Origin: CBDCVN01 sp965223045
GTDB lineage: Bacteria > Deinococcota > Deinococci > Deinococcales > Trueperaceae
Direction: 5' to 3'
Assembly: GCA_965223045.1 (NCBI GenBank)
Contig: CBDCVN010000013.1
Coordinates: 3,100,001 to 3,164,000, forward strand
DNA: 64,000 nucleotides
Positions 8,154 to 17,566 of the stretch are shown here, piece after piece. Each line of letters opens with the position of its first letter. Positions within the stretch are counted from its first letter, which is position 1. The notes beneath the pieces were generated by a model that saw only the letters and a program-made list of their open reading frames with translations, had not been told where the DNA came from and did no database searches. Made by a program: the position numbers and the translations under genes.

Positions 8154-9419
8154 ATGAAAACTGAGTTTAAACTTCCTGAAGTTGGTGAAGGTATTGAATC
8201 AGGAACAGTTGTTGGCTTACTAGTTTCTGTAGGAGATAAAGTGGAAGTAGATACGCCACTTTTAGAGCTCGAGACCGACAAAGCAGTAGTTGAAGTACCT
8301 TCTAATGTGGAAGGAGTGATTACTGATATCTACATTAAAGAAGGTGCTGAGGCAAGAATAGGTCAATTAGTTTTAGCTATTGATGTTAGTGTAGATGAAA
8401 ACAAACCTACTAAATCAACCTCTAGCAAAGCTGTAAAAGAAATTCCTGAAACTACTACCTCATCACCCTCTACTTCTTTTGACTCAAATGTTGTTGGCAT
8501 TAAAGTAGGGAATGAAACTACTATTGCTGCTGCTCCTTCGGTAAGGCGTATGGCAAGAGAAGCAGATGTAGATTTAAGTCAAGTTACAGGCTCAGGTATC
8601 TTAGGCCGTATTTCTGCTGCTGATATCCAGCTGGTAGCTACAGGTGGTTCTATAGATAGAATTGCCACTAAAGAAGCTAGTAAATTACCTAATTTTAGCA
8701 AATGGGGTGAGATAGATACTCAGCCCATGAGTAGTATTCGTAAAGCCACAGCTAAACAAATGCAATTAGCATGGAGTGAAATCCCGCATGTTACACATTT
8801 TGACAAGTGTGATATTACCGAACTTGAAAAACTGCGCAAGACCTATGCTAAACGTGTTGACAAAGCAGGGGGTGGCAAACTGACACCTACAGCTATAATC
8901 GCTAAAGTTGTAGCTGCTGCTCTAACCCTAGAAAACTTCCGTGATTTTAATGCTAGTATCGATATCAGCAAGCAAGAAATTATTTATAAAAATTATGTTC
9001 ACTTAGGTATTGCTGTGGATACACCACGTGGTTTGATAGTGCCTAAAATACGTGATGCTGATAAGAAAGGTATAATTCAGCTATCTAAGGATTTAAATGA
9101 ACTTGCTCAGAGGGCTCGAGCTGGTAAGGTTAACCTAGAAGAAATGCAAGGTGGTAGCTTCACCATAACAAATCTAGGTGGCATTGGCGGGCATGGTTTT
9201 ACGCCCATAGTTAACCATCCAGAAGTAGCCATACTAGGTGTTTCGCGTGCAGCTTGGGAGCCTAGATTGCAAGAAAACCAAGAGTTTGCTCCAAGGCTTA
9301 TGATGCCTTTATCACTTTCATATGATCATAGGCTCATTGATGGTGCAGCAGCGGCAAGGTTCACACGCTGGCTTTGTGAAGCCTTAGAACAATCTTTTTT
9401 AGTGTTACTAGAAGGGTGA
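8154..9419 (+). CDS. Dihydrolipoamide acyltransferase (E2) of a 2-oxo acid dehydrogenase complex
   Basis: 421 residues in the standard E2 order. An N-terminal lipoyl domain (about 1-80) carries the lipoylated Lys in LETDKAVVEVPS; a Ser/Thr-rich linker follows; the peripheral-subunit-binding domain (about 125-162) reads APSVRRMAREADVDLSQVTG; and the catalytic domain ends with the CoA-transfer motif SYDHRLIDGAAAARF (His and Asp present). It transfers acyl groups to CoA in a pyruvate, branched-chain or 2-oxoglutarate complex; the substrate cannot be told from sequence alone. E1 and E3 genes are not adjacent. A ribosome site GGAAGGA precedes the ATG. The 3' end overlaps the convergent lipoprotein gene by 12 bp. 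Confidence 0.88.
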   Translation: MKTEFKLPEVGEGIESGTVVGLLVSVGDKVEVDTPLLELETDKAVVEVPSNVEGVITDIYIKEGAEARIGQLVLAIDVSVDENKPTKSTSSKAVKEIPETTTSSPSTSFDSNVVGIKVGNETTIAAAPSVRRMAREADVDLSQVTGSGILGRISAADIQLVATGGSIDRIATKEASKLPNFSKWGEIDTQPMSSIRKATAKQMQLAWSEIPHVTHFDKCDITELEKLRKTYAKRVDKAGGGKLTPTAIIAKVVAAALTLENFRDFNASIDISKQEIIYKNYVHLGIAVDTPRGLIVPKIRDADKKGIIQLSKDLNELAQRARAGKVNLEEMQGGSFTITNLGGIGGHGFTPIVNHPEVAILGVSRAAWEPRLQENQEFAPRLMMPLSLSYDHRLIDGAAAARFTRWLCEALEQSFLVLLEG

Positions 9420-11348
9420 ATCCCCTGCTTGATAATCAAAAGTGGTACTTACTTTTTGCCCCATCGTACCTATAAAAATCAATGTATAATCTCCTGTTTT
9501 TAAATCTGAGGTATTAACCCTAACATAACGAGCATAAGGTGTCAGGGCGTCACCACAAGCTACATCAGGAGGAATACGCTCCTCAGCTTTAAGGGTAATG
9601 GTAAAATTACTAGCATCAACAGATTGGGAAATATCAATAAACTCGGTGCAGGTATCCCTGTGAGTACTACGTAAACAAGCAGCTACTTGAATAGGAAAAC
9701 TTTCCATAATAACAAGCTCAATAGTGTTAGCAGCATTTTGATATTCTTTTGAGTCATAGCTATAAGGCTTACAATCACCATTGTCAGGTATAGTTTGATA
9801 ATAGAAACGAGTACTTACCTCTTGTCTCATTGTGCCTAGAAAACGAAGTATGTAGTCTCCTGTTGTTAGGCTCGAGGTGTCAACCTTAATAAAACGAGCA
9901 TAAGGCGTCAAGGCGTCACCGCAACCTACAGTAGGTGGAGTACTATCAACTGCTCTTAATGTAATGACATTGGCACTTCTAGATTGGATAATATCTATGT
10001 AATTTATACAAGTATCACTATGGGTACTGCGTAAGCAGGCGCTTATCTGAGGAGGAATACTTTTAGTCATAAAAAGCTCTATAGTATTAGCATAGTTTTG
10101 ATATTCCTCTGATTCAAAATCATAGGGCTGACAATGTGGGGGAGTACAACCATCTAAGCGACAAGCCTCACTAAAATCAGTAAGGCTAATGAAAACCTCT
10201 TCATCAGCTATTCTGCGATCATAGTCAATGAATAGCTCTTGGGGAAAGCCATACTGGGAATCGTAACTTACCTTAATAATTTCAGCCTCTTGCTCGATGG
10301 CCTCAGATAGTAATTTAAAGATTTCCTCAATAGTTAAAAAGCTATCTAAGTACTCTGTAGGAACAGGTCTACCACTTTGAATATAGTTAACTTGAACCTT
10401 TTTGCCTTTTTCTACTACTATACGTGCTGGTAAAGTGACATCGGGAATACAAAAACAGCCACGTTGGAAAGTTACACCATAGCTTTCAATATTGTGCTTA
10501 AGCCAAAGGTCATAATTGCGTTTAAAGGTTTCTTCAACGTCATTATCTAGGAAAGGTTTAAAATCTGAGATTTTAATAGATAACTCGTCATCGGCGACAA
10601 TAGTGCTATAATCTATGAGTAGCTCTGTAGGAAAACCGTACTGAGCATCATAATTTACCTTTATAACCTCAGGTTCTTCACCTATAGCCTCAGCAATTAA
10701 CTCGAAGGTTGCCTCAATACTTAAAAAACTATCTAAGTACTCTGGAGGAACAGGCTTGCCACTTTCTAGGTATTTAGCTCGAGTAATTTGTATATCTCCG
10801 CTTTGCTCAACTTCAACCTGAGCAGGAAGAGTAATTTCACGAGGGCAAAAACAACCACGCTTGAAAATTATATTGTAGCTCTCTATTCTGTGCTCACGCC
10901 AAAGAGCATAGTTTTTTTCAAAGACTGCCTTAATATCACCATCAACAGGGTGCAATGTAATATTAACACTAATAGGATTAGTAAGACTAATTTCTACTTT
11001 TTTCTCACCGATAGTAAAGGGATTACCCTCACTGCCAAAACAGGTAATCTTAAAGCTATAAATTCCCTCAGATAAATGTCTAAGGGCTAACTTGTAATTG
11101 AGATTAGCAGGTATATGAAACTGAGTACAAGTGGTGTCAACAGCACGGCTTGCATTGAAATTTAGCTCAAGCCTCTCACCTGTTACATTAAGTATTGCTT
11201 TATTACGCCTCTGAGTAGCTGTGTTTGCTTCTCTAGCAGAAAGTTGGGGTAACACTTCCTCATCAGCTTCATGAATGCTATTACAAGCTAATAAACTTAG
11301 CAACAATGAAAAGGTTAGAAGAAAGCTTGAAAAAATAGTTTTGAGCAT
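9408..11348 (-). CDS. Lipoprotein with two DUF6174-like and two further repeated domains
   Basis: 646 residues from the ATG at 11348, chosen over an upstream TTG because AGAGG lies 7 nt before it. A lipoprotein signal peptide ends LLSLLAC (Cys22). Two tandem copies of a DUF6174-like domain follow, each with a YxLWxxHxIESY start, RGCFC, PxEYLDSFLxIE and YDxQYGFPxELxIDY. The C-terminal half holds two copies of another domain, each with CxPYxxxSxEYQNxANTIEL, ACLRSTHxDTC and GCGDALTPYAR. The duplications are recent enough to align by eye. Predicted to be anchored at the cell envelope; function unknown. Confidence 0.72.
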   Translation of the reverse strand: MLKTIFSSFLLTFSLLLSLLACNSIHEADEEVLPQLSAREANTATQRRNKAILNVTGERLELNFNASRAVDTTCTQFHIPANLNYKLALRHLSEGIYSFKITCFGSEGNPFTIGEKKVEISLTNPISVNITLHPVDGDIKAVFEKNYALWREHRIESYNIIFKRGCFCPREITLPAQVEVEQSGDIQITRAKYLESGKPVPPEYLDSFLSIEATFELIAEAIGEEPEVIKVNYDAQYGFPTELLIDYSTIVADDELSIKISDFKPFLDNDVEETFKRNYDLWLKHNIESYGVTFQRGCFCIPDVTLPARIVVEKGKKVQVNYIQSGRPVPTEYLDSFLTIEEIFKLLSEAIEQEAEIIKVSYDSQYGFPQELFIDYDRRIADEEVFISLTDFSEACRLDGCTPPHCQPYDFESEEYQNYANTIELFMTKSIPPQISACLRSTHSDTCINYIDIIQSRSANVITLRAVDSTPPTVGCGDALTPYARFIKVDTSSLTTGDYILRFLGTMRQEVSTRFYYQTIPDNGDCKPYSYDSKEYQNAANTIELVIMESFPIQVAACLRSTHRDTCTEFIDISQSVDASNFTITLKAEERIPPDVACGDALTPYARYVRVNTSDLKTGDYTLIFIGTMGQKVSTTFDYQAGDSPF

Positions 11349-11595
11349 AATTAACCTCTGCAAGGACCTGAGGTGTGCTTAAGATCAACCATCAACGCTG
11401 TGACTCAACTCAGACTTGAGTAATATTAAGGGAGCACTCATACAACAAGTGTTAAATAAGAACAATCCTAGAATCAAGTCATTGACTAAACACCACCTCA
11501 AATAATAGCAAAAGTATATACATAAGGTGTTATGTTAGTGTTAAAAGTCGTTGGCCAAGGGTTTCAAGAGCTTTGCTGTCTAATAGAGCTAGATT

Positions 11596-11841
11596 TTATT
11601 CCATCTCTACCCCAGCAAGCTCATAGTTTTTCTGGATGAAACTAGTCCATTCTTCAGGCATATCTTCTTCTGTAAAAATAGCTTCTACAGGGCAAGCAGG
11701 CACACAAGCACCACAATCAATACACTCTTCGGGGTGAATATAAAGTTGATCCTCAGCTTCATAAATGCACTCAACAGGGCAAACATCTACACAAGCTTTA
11801 TCTTTAGTACCTATACATGGTTCAGCTATAATATGTGACAT
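11596..11841 (-). CDS. 7Fe ferredoxin ([3Fe-4S][4Fe-4S])
   Basis: 81-residue electron carrier. The cysteine pattern is diagnostic: C9-x7-C17-x3-C21-P for the [3Fe-4S] cluster, with C25, then CIDCGACVPACP for the [4Fe-4S] cluster. The block YIHPEECIDCGACVPACPVE and the C-terminal tail ending KNYELAGVEME are very close to the Thermus ferredoxin as I remember it. This is one of the better taxonomic hints in the window. A ribosome site AAGGA precedes the ATG. Monocistronic by appearance, flanked by the lipoprotein gene and an NYN-domain gene on the same strand. Confidence 0.9.
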   Translation of the reverse strand: MSHIIAEPCIGTKDKACVDVCPVECIYEAEDQLYIHPEECIDCGACVPACPVEAIFTEEDMPEEWTSFIQKNYELAGVEME

Positions 11842-11957
11842 AATTATTTTCCTTATAAAATTGGAACTTTACCTTTCAAACTTTATTTTTAAAGAAAACT
11901 TTTTAGTTTGTCAAGTTCTTTAGGGCATAAAGCTATATCTAGTGAATTATAGTTATA

Positions 11958-12479
11958 TCAGAAAACGATTTTACTCCAATTTAGTTCGTCTAGTGGGTGA
12001 AAAACATCAACATATTCTAGTAGTGCACCTGCTGACTGGCTTTTAAACATTGCCACCTCAACATGCTTGCCTTTACGTTTTAAGGCCTCAACTAACTCTA
12101 TATAATCACCATCACCACTAATTAGCAAAGCCACATCATAAACATCCTCATAAGCTAGACATAACGATTCAACTGCTATAGATACATCAATTCCTTTTTC
12201 GACTAATAGACCATCATTACGACGATGCAAGCGACCTAATCGCACAGTAACATAAGGTATGCGTCTTAACGACTCAAAAAAGCGTTGTTGTCCTTCACGC
12301 AGCTCATCATCATAATCCTCAGTTAGGGGTGCATTGTAATAATATGACCTAATGATGCTTCTTTCAGCTTTCAGTTGTCTAATTAACTCCTGCAAGTTAA
12401 CTCTAGTGCTATCAAGGTTTTCACGCATACCATTATAAAGATTGCTGCCGTCAATGAAAATAGCTAATCTGTTTTGCAA
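11958..12479 (-). CDS. NYN-domain (LabA/DUF88) PIN-like protein
   Basis: 173 residues matching the NYN fold, a PIN-like metal-dependent ribonuclease domain. The acidic residues sit in the expected places: FIDGSNLY near the start, KGIDVSIAVE in the middle and ISGDGDYIELVEAL, followed by KGKHVEVAMF. The start is TTG with AAAGGAG 7 nt upstream. A second, near-identical ribosome site (AAGGAGATTAT) lies 20 bp further upstream, ahead of an out-of-frame ATG at 12501 that opens a 16-codon ORF running into this gene. RNA processing or decay is likely; the target is unknown. Divergent from the lipoprotein gene at 12533. Confidence 0.82.
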   Translation of the reverse strand: MQNRLAIFIDGSNLYNGMRENLDSTRVNLQELIRQLKAERSIIRSYYYNAPLTEDYDDELREGQQRFFESLRRIPYVTVRLGRLHRRNDGLLVEKGIDVSIAVESLCLAYEDVYDVALLISGDGDYIELVEALKRKGKHVEVAMFKSQSAGALLEYVDVFHPLDELNWSKIVF

Positions 12480-12532
12480 AATAATCTCCTTTTTTAACCA
12501 TTATAATCTCCTTAGCAGTGTAAGTTTAAGAT

Positions 12533-13744
12533 ATGCGACAATTTATTATCTATATTTCACTACTTTCTTCCTTAAGTGCTTGCTCAGGCACTATGGAGCC
12601 CGAGTCCAGCACTTTACTAATCATAGGTTTTGATAATAAAGTTGGTCTTTTAGATACATGTTTACTGGCTGATACTAACCCTGATAACATAAGTGGAAAT
12701 TGTCCTTCAAAAACAAACGTTACTGAAGAAAACCCAAGGCCTTTATTATTAGAACATAACTTACCAGAGAATAGTGAGGCTCTTGACTTTGATTTAACTG
12801 ATCGTGACAATAAGCGCGATGAATTAGTGGTTCTAAGCGTTAAAAGTGCAAATAATGTAAGAACAACCTATTTAAGCTTCTTTATTATTACAAATATTGA
12901 CCCTAATCCCCAAAACACTCAACTTCCTGAAAGTAGGGCTTCTATAACTTTGGAAGTGGCAAACATAGTTATTGATGATGATGTCAATCCAAAGCCAGCC
13001 AGTTTTTGTCCTACAGATGTACAAATTAGTGAGGAGGGCCATTATGTGGCTCTTTTCAGTGACCAAGATGCTTGTAATGCTAGTTTTGTAGACGCTATAG
13101 ACATTCTTGACCTACAAGAAAATCCGCCTAGGTTAGTTCGACATATTGAGCTAGGGGAAAGCTTTCCTAAAGGATTTTATTTAGATCAAGTAGTTGAAAA
13201 ACTTTACTACTTACAAGGCAGTGGTAGTAATATAGCCTTAACTAGCCTTGTTTTAGATGATGATATTATAGATAATGATGAGCAGGAAGTTACTAGCTTT
13301 GATAGTGATGAAACTGTAGTGGACATGCGCGCTATTGATGATGTGCTGGCTATACTCAATGAGGAAAATTTTATAATTATAAGTAATTTTCGCAACGAGG
13401 CTCAGGTTAATTCAGCTATAGAAACTGATTTTAGCACAAATAAACAATTTATTGTTGATGATTTTTTTGATAATAAAGATTTTTATCTACTAAGTAGTAA
13501 TAAGTTTGTGCCGTACAGCACGCTAACCCCCGATACAGAACCAGAAAGTGGAAGTGTCTCTGCCACTAGTGGCACTTATGAGTCAATAAATGATTTTATA
13601 TATTTGCTCTCGAGCAAAGCAGTCCGCAAGTTTGATGCTCAGACTTATGATTTTGAAACTACACCAAGATTAAGTAACTTTACAATTGATGTCTTAGATA
13701 ACGCCAAATTTATAACTTGGGTACAACCTAGAATTTCAGAATAA
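12533..13744 (+). CDS. Hypothetical lipoprotein
   Basis: 403 residues with a lipoprotein signal peptide ending LSAC (Cys17). The mature part is acidic and rich in Asp, Asn and Ser, and reads like a beta-strand-rich propeller (VVDMRAIDDVLAILNEE, ESINDFIYLLSSKAVRKFD), but no family is recognised. No ribosome site is seen; TAAGTT lies 6 nt before the ATG, so the transcript may be leaderless. Shares a 53-bp divergent spacer with the NYN gene and ends 8 bp from the convergent GluQRS-like gene. Envelope location is inferred from the lipobox. Confidence 0.65.
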   Translation: MRQFIIYISLLSSLSACSGTMEPESSTLLIIGFDNKVGLLDTCLLADTNPDNISGNCPSKTNVTEENPRPLLLEHNLPENSEALDFDLTDRDNKRDELVVLSVKSANNVRTTYLSFFIITNIDPNPQNTQLPESRASITLEVANIVIDDDVNPKPASFCPTDVQISEEGHYVALFSDQDACNASFVDAIDILDLQENPPRLVRHIELGESFPKGFYLDQVVEKLYYLQGSGSNIALTSLVLDDDIIDNDEQEVTSFDSDETVVDMRAIDDVLAILNEENFIIISNFRNEAQVNSAIETDFSTNKQFIVDDFFDNKDFYLLSSNKFVPYSTLTPDTEPESGSVSATSGTYESINDFIYLLSSKAVRKFDAQTYDFETTPRLSNFTIDVLDNAKFITWVQPRISE

Positions 13745-13752
13745 TTCATAAT

Positions 13753-14718
13753 TTAATTGGTCAATAGCCAATCAATATCAGCTCTAGTAATTTGGTAAGA
13801 TTGAGAGGATAAACATTTAAGTTCAAAGTTTGAAATAAGTTCTTTAGCCCCCAAATTTCGTTTTTTATTAACCAGTCCCAAACTATAAGCTAAAAACCCT
13901 ACTATGGACTCTGGCTTAGCACCATGATCTTTTAGGGCTGTAAGGGTTAGTGAGCCTTTACGTTTAGCCATCCTCTTACCTTCTAGGTCTAACAGCAAAG
14001 GTACATGGATATATTTGGGAGGGGTTTTCCCTAAAGCTTCATAAAGGGCAAGCTGTGCCCCTGTACTAGTAAGCAAATCATCACCTCTCAATACATTGTT
14101 TATGTCCATAGCAATATCATCAACTACCACAGCTAAGTGATAGGCCCACATTCCATCAGCACGCCTTAAAGCAAAATCACCTACCTGCTCTTTTAAATTA
14201 ATTTGTTGCTCTCCTGCAAATAAATCATTAAAGTACACCATTTTGTCAGGTACAAAAAAGCGTAAGCTAGGAGTTTTATTTAGGGTTTGCTTTTTTTTGA
14301 TGTTTTCGTTATGTTTTCGCTCGAGTTCTCCATAAACAACCAATTGACCATGAGGGGCAGAAGATACTGCTCTTAAATCTTTGCGCGAGAGATAACAAGT
14401 AAAAATTTGATTCTTTGTCTCGAGCTGCTCCAAAGCCAAAAGATACTGCTCTTGACGCCCACTTTGCAAGTAAGGTCTAAACTTACCCCCTATGTCAGGA
14501 CCTTCATCCCAATCAAGACCAAGCCAGCGTAATTCCTTGATATTTGCAGCTATCATGTTAGGGTTGCTACGTTGCTCATCAATATCTTCAATGCGCAAGA
14601 CAAAGGTACCCCCTTGGCTTCTCACAAACAACCATGCTAAAAGAGCAGTACGAGCATTGCCCAAATGCAAATAGCCCGTTGGTGAAGGGGCATAGCGTCC
14701 ACGTATATTATCAATCAT
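13753..14718 (-). CDS. gluQ: Glutamyl-Q tRNA(Asp) synthetase-like protein
   Basis: 321 residues, the GluRS catalytic core without the anticodon-binding domain. That is the form that attaches glutamate to queuosine in tRNA(Asp). The HIGH-class signature APSPTGYLHLGNART is near the N-terminus, RIEDIDEQRSNP binds the amino acid, and KRMAKRKGSLTL is the KMSKS-like loop. In typical GluQRS a zinc is held by CxC and YxGxC; here only one Cys remains (FTCYLSRKD), so zinc binding is probably lost. A ribosome site AAGG precedes the ATG. Alternative: a degenerate GluRS paralogue with another role. Confidence 0.82.
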   Translation of the reverse strand: MIDNIRGRYAPSPTGYLHLGNARTALLAWLFVRSQGGTFVLRIEDIDEQRSNPNMIAANIKELRWLGLDWDEGPDIGGKFRPYLQSGRQEQYLLALEQLETKNQIFTCYLSRKDLRAVSSAPHGQLVVYGELERKHNENIKKKQTLNKTPSLRFFVPDKMVYFNDLFAGEQQINLKEQVGDFALRRADGMWAYHLAVVVDDIAMDINNVLRGDDLLTSTGAQLALYEALGKTPPKYIHVPLLLDLEGKRMAKRKGSLTLTALKDHGAKPESIVGFLAYSLGLVNKKRNLGAKELISNFELKCLSSQSYQITRADIDWLLTN

Positions 14719-14741
14719 GCTACCTTAAAAGTCTTATCCCT

Positions 14742-15437
14742 TTATTGCACTAGAAAACAAGTGGTCAGTGCTCGAGCGTGAGTACGCAAACCATGACACA
14801 AAGAAGTAACTGAACCTGTCCAAAAAGACGAATAACTATAATGAACATTGAGCATAATAACTCGCATTCCTATTCGCAGATGGTCTGTTATTATGGAGTA
14901 GTTTTGATTGGGAAAATAACTATCTGCCGCATTATTATAAGCATTATGAGTTGCTAGCAGCATAGCAGTATTAATAGGATCATGTCTAACAAGGTGCAAT
15001 TGTTCTTGAGCAACCCAATACTGCCAAGTTTTCTGGAAATCATCTACTGTGTCTTGACAACGACTATAATTTACACAAATACCCTCTGGGTCAAGTAGCT
15101 GCTCCATCTTCAACACAGCAAGAGCCTTAAGAAATTCTCCCCTTTCTAAAAAATATAGTTCTTTTAAGGTGTTATCAGTTGGTCTTAGTCCTTGATCACA
15201 AAAGTAGGTACCATTTTCCCAGAAGAAAGTAGTGTCTATCCCACAAGGCTTCTCACCTTTTCCACCACAATCGTAGGTGGTTTGTAAAAGAGGTTTATTA
15301 GATAGTCTAAAAAGAAGATTATCTTCCTGAGCTAAAGAAGTTTGGGTGATTATGACAAGAAGGAAGAGTTTCTTAAAATCAAACTTAGTAAAGAGTTTTA
15401 AGCAAGTGCTTAGCAACAGCAATGTCACTCCTAACAT
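14742..15437 (-). CDS. Secreted phospholipase C-like protein, apparently truncated
   Basis: 231 residues. A hydrophobic N-terminus ends KLFLLVIITQTSLAQ, a plausible signal peptide. Residues about 155-220 resemble the start of a PLC-like phosphodiesterase domain: ATHNAYNNAADSYFPNQNY, then ITDHLRIGMRVIMLNVH and LCHG. In that fold the first His and a following Asp are catalytic; here the expected LDVH reads LNVH. The chain stops about 15 residues after LCHG where related proteins continue, so most of the barrel is missing. It is probably a decayed gene. GluQRS follows 23 bp downstream on the same strand. Confidence 0.5.
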   Translation of the reverse strand: MLGVTLLLLSTCLKLFTKFDFKKLFLLVIITQTSLAQEDNLLFRLSNKPLLQTTYDCGGKGEKPCGIDTTFFWENGTYFCDQGLRPTDNTLKELYFLERGEFLKALAVLKMEQLLDPEGICVNYSRCQDTVDDFQKTWQYWVAQEQLHLVRHDPINTAMLLATHNAYNNAADSYFPNQNYSIITDHLRIGMRVIMLNVHYSYSSFWTGSVTSLCHGLRTHARALTTCFLVQ

Positions 15438-15681
15438 AATTTTAGTGTTTGCGTCATTAGCCTTGGTAGTAATAGTGCTCTAGGATAGAGGCCCATTTAT
15501 CGCACAAAAAACTGGCTCATTTATCAGGCAAAGTGACACCCTATGTAGGCAAAAGATCATCAGATATTATGATAATTTATGGATCGACGAAAAGACTAGT
15601 AATGCAATCCTGCATCCTTCTTCTGGTACTCGAGTCAATTAGCAAAAGTGCTCGAGTTCAATGACAATAAATACTATACTC

Positions 15682-16344
15682 TTAGCTTTTAAGAAAACCA
15701 TCTTCAATCTCTACTGTAGCATCTGCCTCAGTCATAAACTTGTGATCATGTGTTACTACAATAACAGTCTGTCCCTTACTAGCAACTTCTTTAAGAGCAT
15801 TAATTACTAGGCGGCCACTTTTACTATCTAAGTTTCCAGTAGGTTCATCGGCAAAAATAACTTGGGGGTCATTGGCTAATGACCTAGCAATGCTAACTCG
15901 CTGACGTTCGCCTCCTGAAAGTTTATGGGGTAAATGTTTCAAGCGTTTCTCTAAACCAAAACCCTTGAGGATATCTCGAGCCTTTTGCTTACGCTGAGCA
16001 GGAGGTACTTTGGCTAAAGCCATAGGGAATGCCACATTTTGCTGGGCATTTAACACACTTATTAGATTATAGGATTGAAAAACAAAGCCAAATTCGTTTA
16101 AGCGCAAATCTGCTCGCTCATCATCAGGTAAATTGCTCACACACTTATCATCTAACCACACTTCCCCACTAGTAGGTACATCAAAACCAGCCATTAGATT
16201 TAATAGTGTTGATTTTCCAGAACCACTGGGGCCAACTATAGCTGTAATTTTACCTTCAGGGAAATCATAATTGGCTTTAGCAAGGGCAACTATTTCCCCT
16301 GCAACGCTACGGTAGGTTTTACTTAAGTTAGCAATACGCAACAT
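15682..16344 (-). CDS. ABC transporter ATP-binding protein (MacB/LolD type)
   Basis: 220-residue nucleotide-binding domain of the MacB/LolD class. Walker A GPSGSGKSTLLN (about 38-49), Q-loop in FVFQSYNL, signature LSGGERQRVSIARSLA, Walker B VIFADEPTGNLDS and the switch His in VVTHDH are all present. It lies 10 bp downstream of the FtsX-like permease gene and surely forms a complex with it. Such pairs extrude lipoproteins, peptides or drugs from the membrane; no substrate can be assigned. Full length and intact. Confidence 0.9.
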   Translation of the reverse strand: MLRIANLSKTYRSVAGEIVALAKANYDFPEGKITAIVGPSGSGKSTLLNLMAGFDVPTSGEVWLDDKCVSNLPDDERADLRLNEFGFVFQSYNLISVLNAQQNVAFPMALAKVPPAQRKQKARDILKGFGLEKRLKHLPHKLSGGERQRVSIARSLANDPQVIFADEPTGNLDSKSGRLVINALKEVASKGQTVIVVTHDHKFMTEADATVEIEDGFLKS

Positions 16345-16354
16345 GATAATTACC

Positions 16355-17527
16355 TTATTCTCGAGACATAGCCACAGCTATAGGTAACCTTGCGGCTCTT
16401 AAAGCAGGTAAAAGCCCAGCAGTCAAGCCCATAAATAACGCTATAACTATTGCAAAAGCAGTTAAGCGTAGTGTCAAAACTGCTACCTCGAGCCCAATTA
16501 AATCCAAAGAAATAATATTGACAATCCCAATACCACCACGACCCAGTAATACTCCAAAAGTAGCTCCAACAAGACTTAGTAAAACTGACTCAGTTAGTAC
16601 CAAACGAAACAAGAAATGGGCTTTGGCTCCTACAGCTCTTACTACACCAAATTCTCGAGTACGCTCAAAAACACTCATCAACATAGTATTGGCCACAGCA
16701 ATAGCTCCTACAATTAAAGCAATGATGCTAATGCCAAGACGAATTACATCACTAATGCGAATGCCCTGCTCTATTACACTTAGAACATCAGCCCTAGTTT
16801 GAAAGTCAAGGTCAGGAAAAACCTCTGCCAAATCTTTGGCAACTTCAGCAGCTTTGGCAGGGTTTGTTAGCTCGAGCGCAAAAAAACTCACTTGGTCTTC
16901 TACCCCTATTGCTTTAGTAAGAGTTTCCAAAGGTACCATTGCCATATTATCAACAAAGCCACCTTGTGAATGGGCTATACCGATAACCTTAAAGCTAGCT
17001 CGAGGGTTAAGCTTCAAAGTATCGCCAATCCTAAGGTTATTGCGTTTTGCCAGTTGTTCACCAACTATAGCTACTAGTTTATCTGTGGCTTTAAAGGCAC
17101 GACCTTTGGCAACTTCAAAACCAAGGTAAATTTCGGCTATATCTTGTTTAGGAGGCAAACCCATATAAGCATAACCACCAACTGGACTAAGTCCAGCACG
17201 CACAAAAAATGCTAAGGGAATAATTTTTTGAATGTTGTATTCATCAGCAACTTGCTCAAGTTCCGTCATAAACTGAGTAGGCAATTGCGGCAGGGTTGAA
17301 AAAGAATTAACATTAAAAGGCCCATAGCTTACTTGAATATCTGGTCCTACTCCACCAAGATGATTGGCAAAAGCCTGACGCAAACCCTCACCTAATGATA
17401 AGAAAATAATAGTTGAACCCACCGCTACAGCAATTCCTAGTGCTGTTAAAAAAGTGCGTAAGGGTCTAAATCCTAAAGAATGTAGGGCAAAAGTTAGGAG
17501 CATAAGCTTCAAAATGTTAACATGCAT
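16355..17527 (-). CDS. ABC transporter permease (FtsX/MacB type)
   Basis: 390 residues with the MacB-like layout: one N-terminal transmembrane helix (TALGIAVAVGSTIIFLSLG), a large extracytoplasmic domain (about 50-260), then three helices with the FtsX-domain motif MSVFERTREFGVVRAVGA between the first two. Partner of the ATPase encoded 10 bp downstream. No ribosome site is seen before the ATG at 17527; an in-frame ATG eight codons on is an alternative. Divergent from the DUF1186 gene. Moves a substrate across or out of the inner membrane; identity unknown. Confidence 0.88.
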   Translation of the reverse strand: MHVNILKLMLLTFALHSLGFRPLRTFLTALGIAVAVGSTIIFLSLGEGLRQAFANHLGGVGPDIQVSYGPFNVNSFSTLPQLPTQFMTELEQVADEYNIQKIIPLAFFVRAGLSPVGGYAYMGLPPKQDIAEIYLGFEVAKGRAFKATDKLVAIVGEQLAKRNNLRIGDTLKLNPRASFKVIGIAHSQGGFVDNMAMVPLETLTKAIGVEDQVSFFALELTNPAKAAEVAKDLAEVFPDLDFQTRADVLSVIEQGIRISDVIRLGISIIALIVGAIAVANTMLMSVFERTREFGVVRAVGAKAHFLFRLVLTESVLLSLVGATFGVLLGRGGIGIVNIISLDLIGLEVAVLTLRLTAFAIVIALFMGLTAGLLPALRAARLPIAVAMSRE

Positions 17528-17566
17528 TTTTACTAAATTTTTGGTTGTAATCTAAGGAACGATTAT

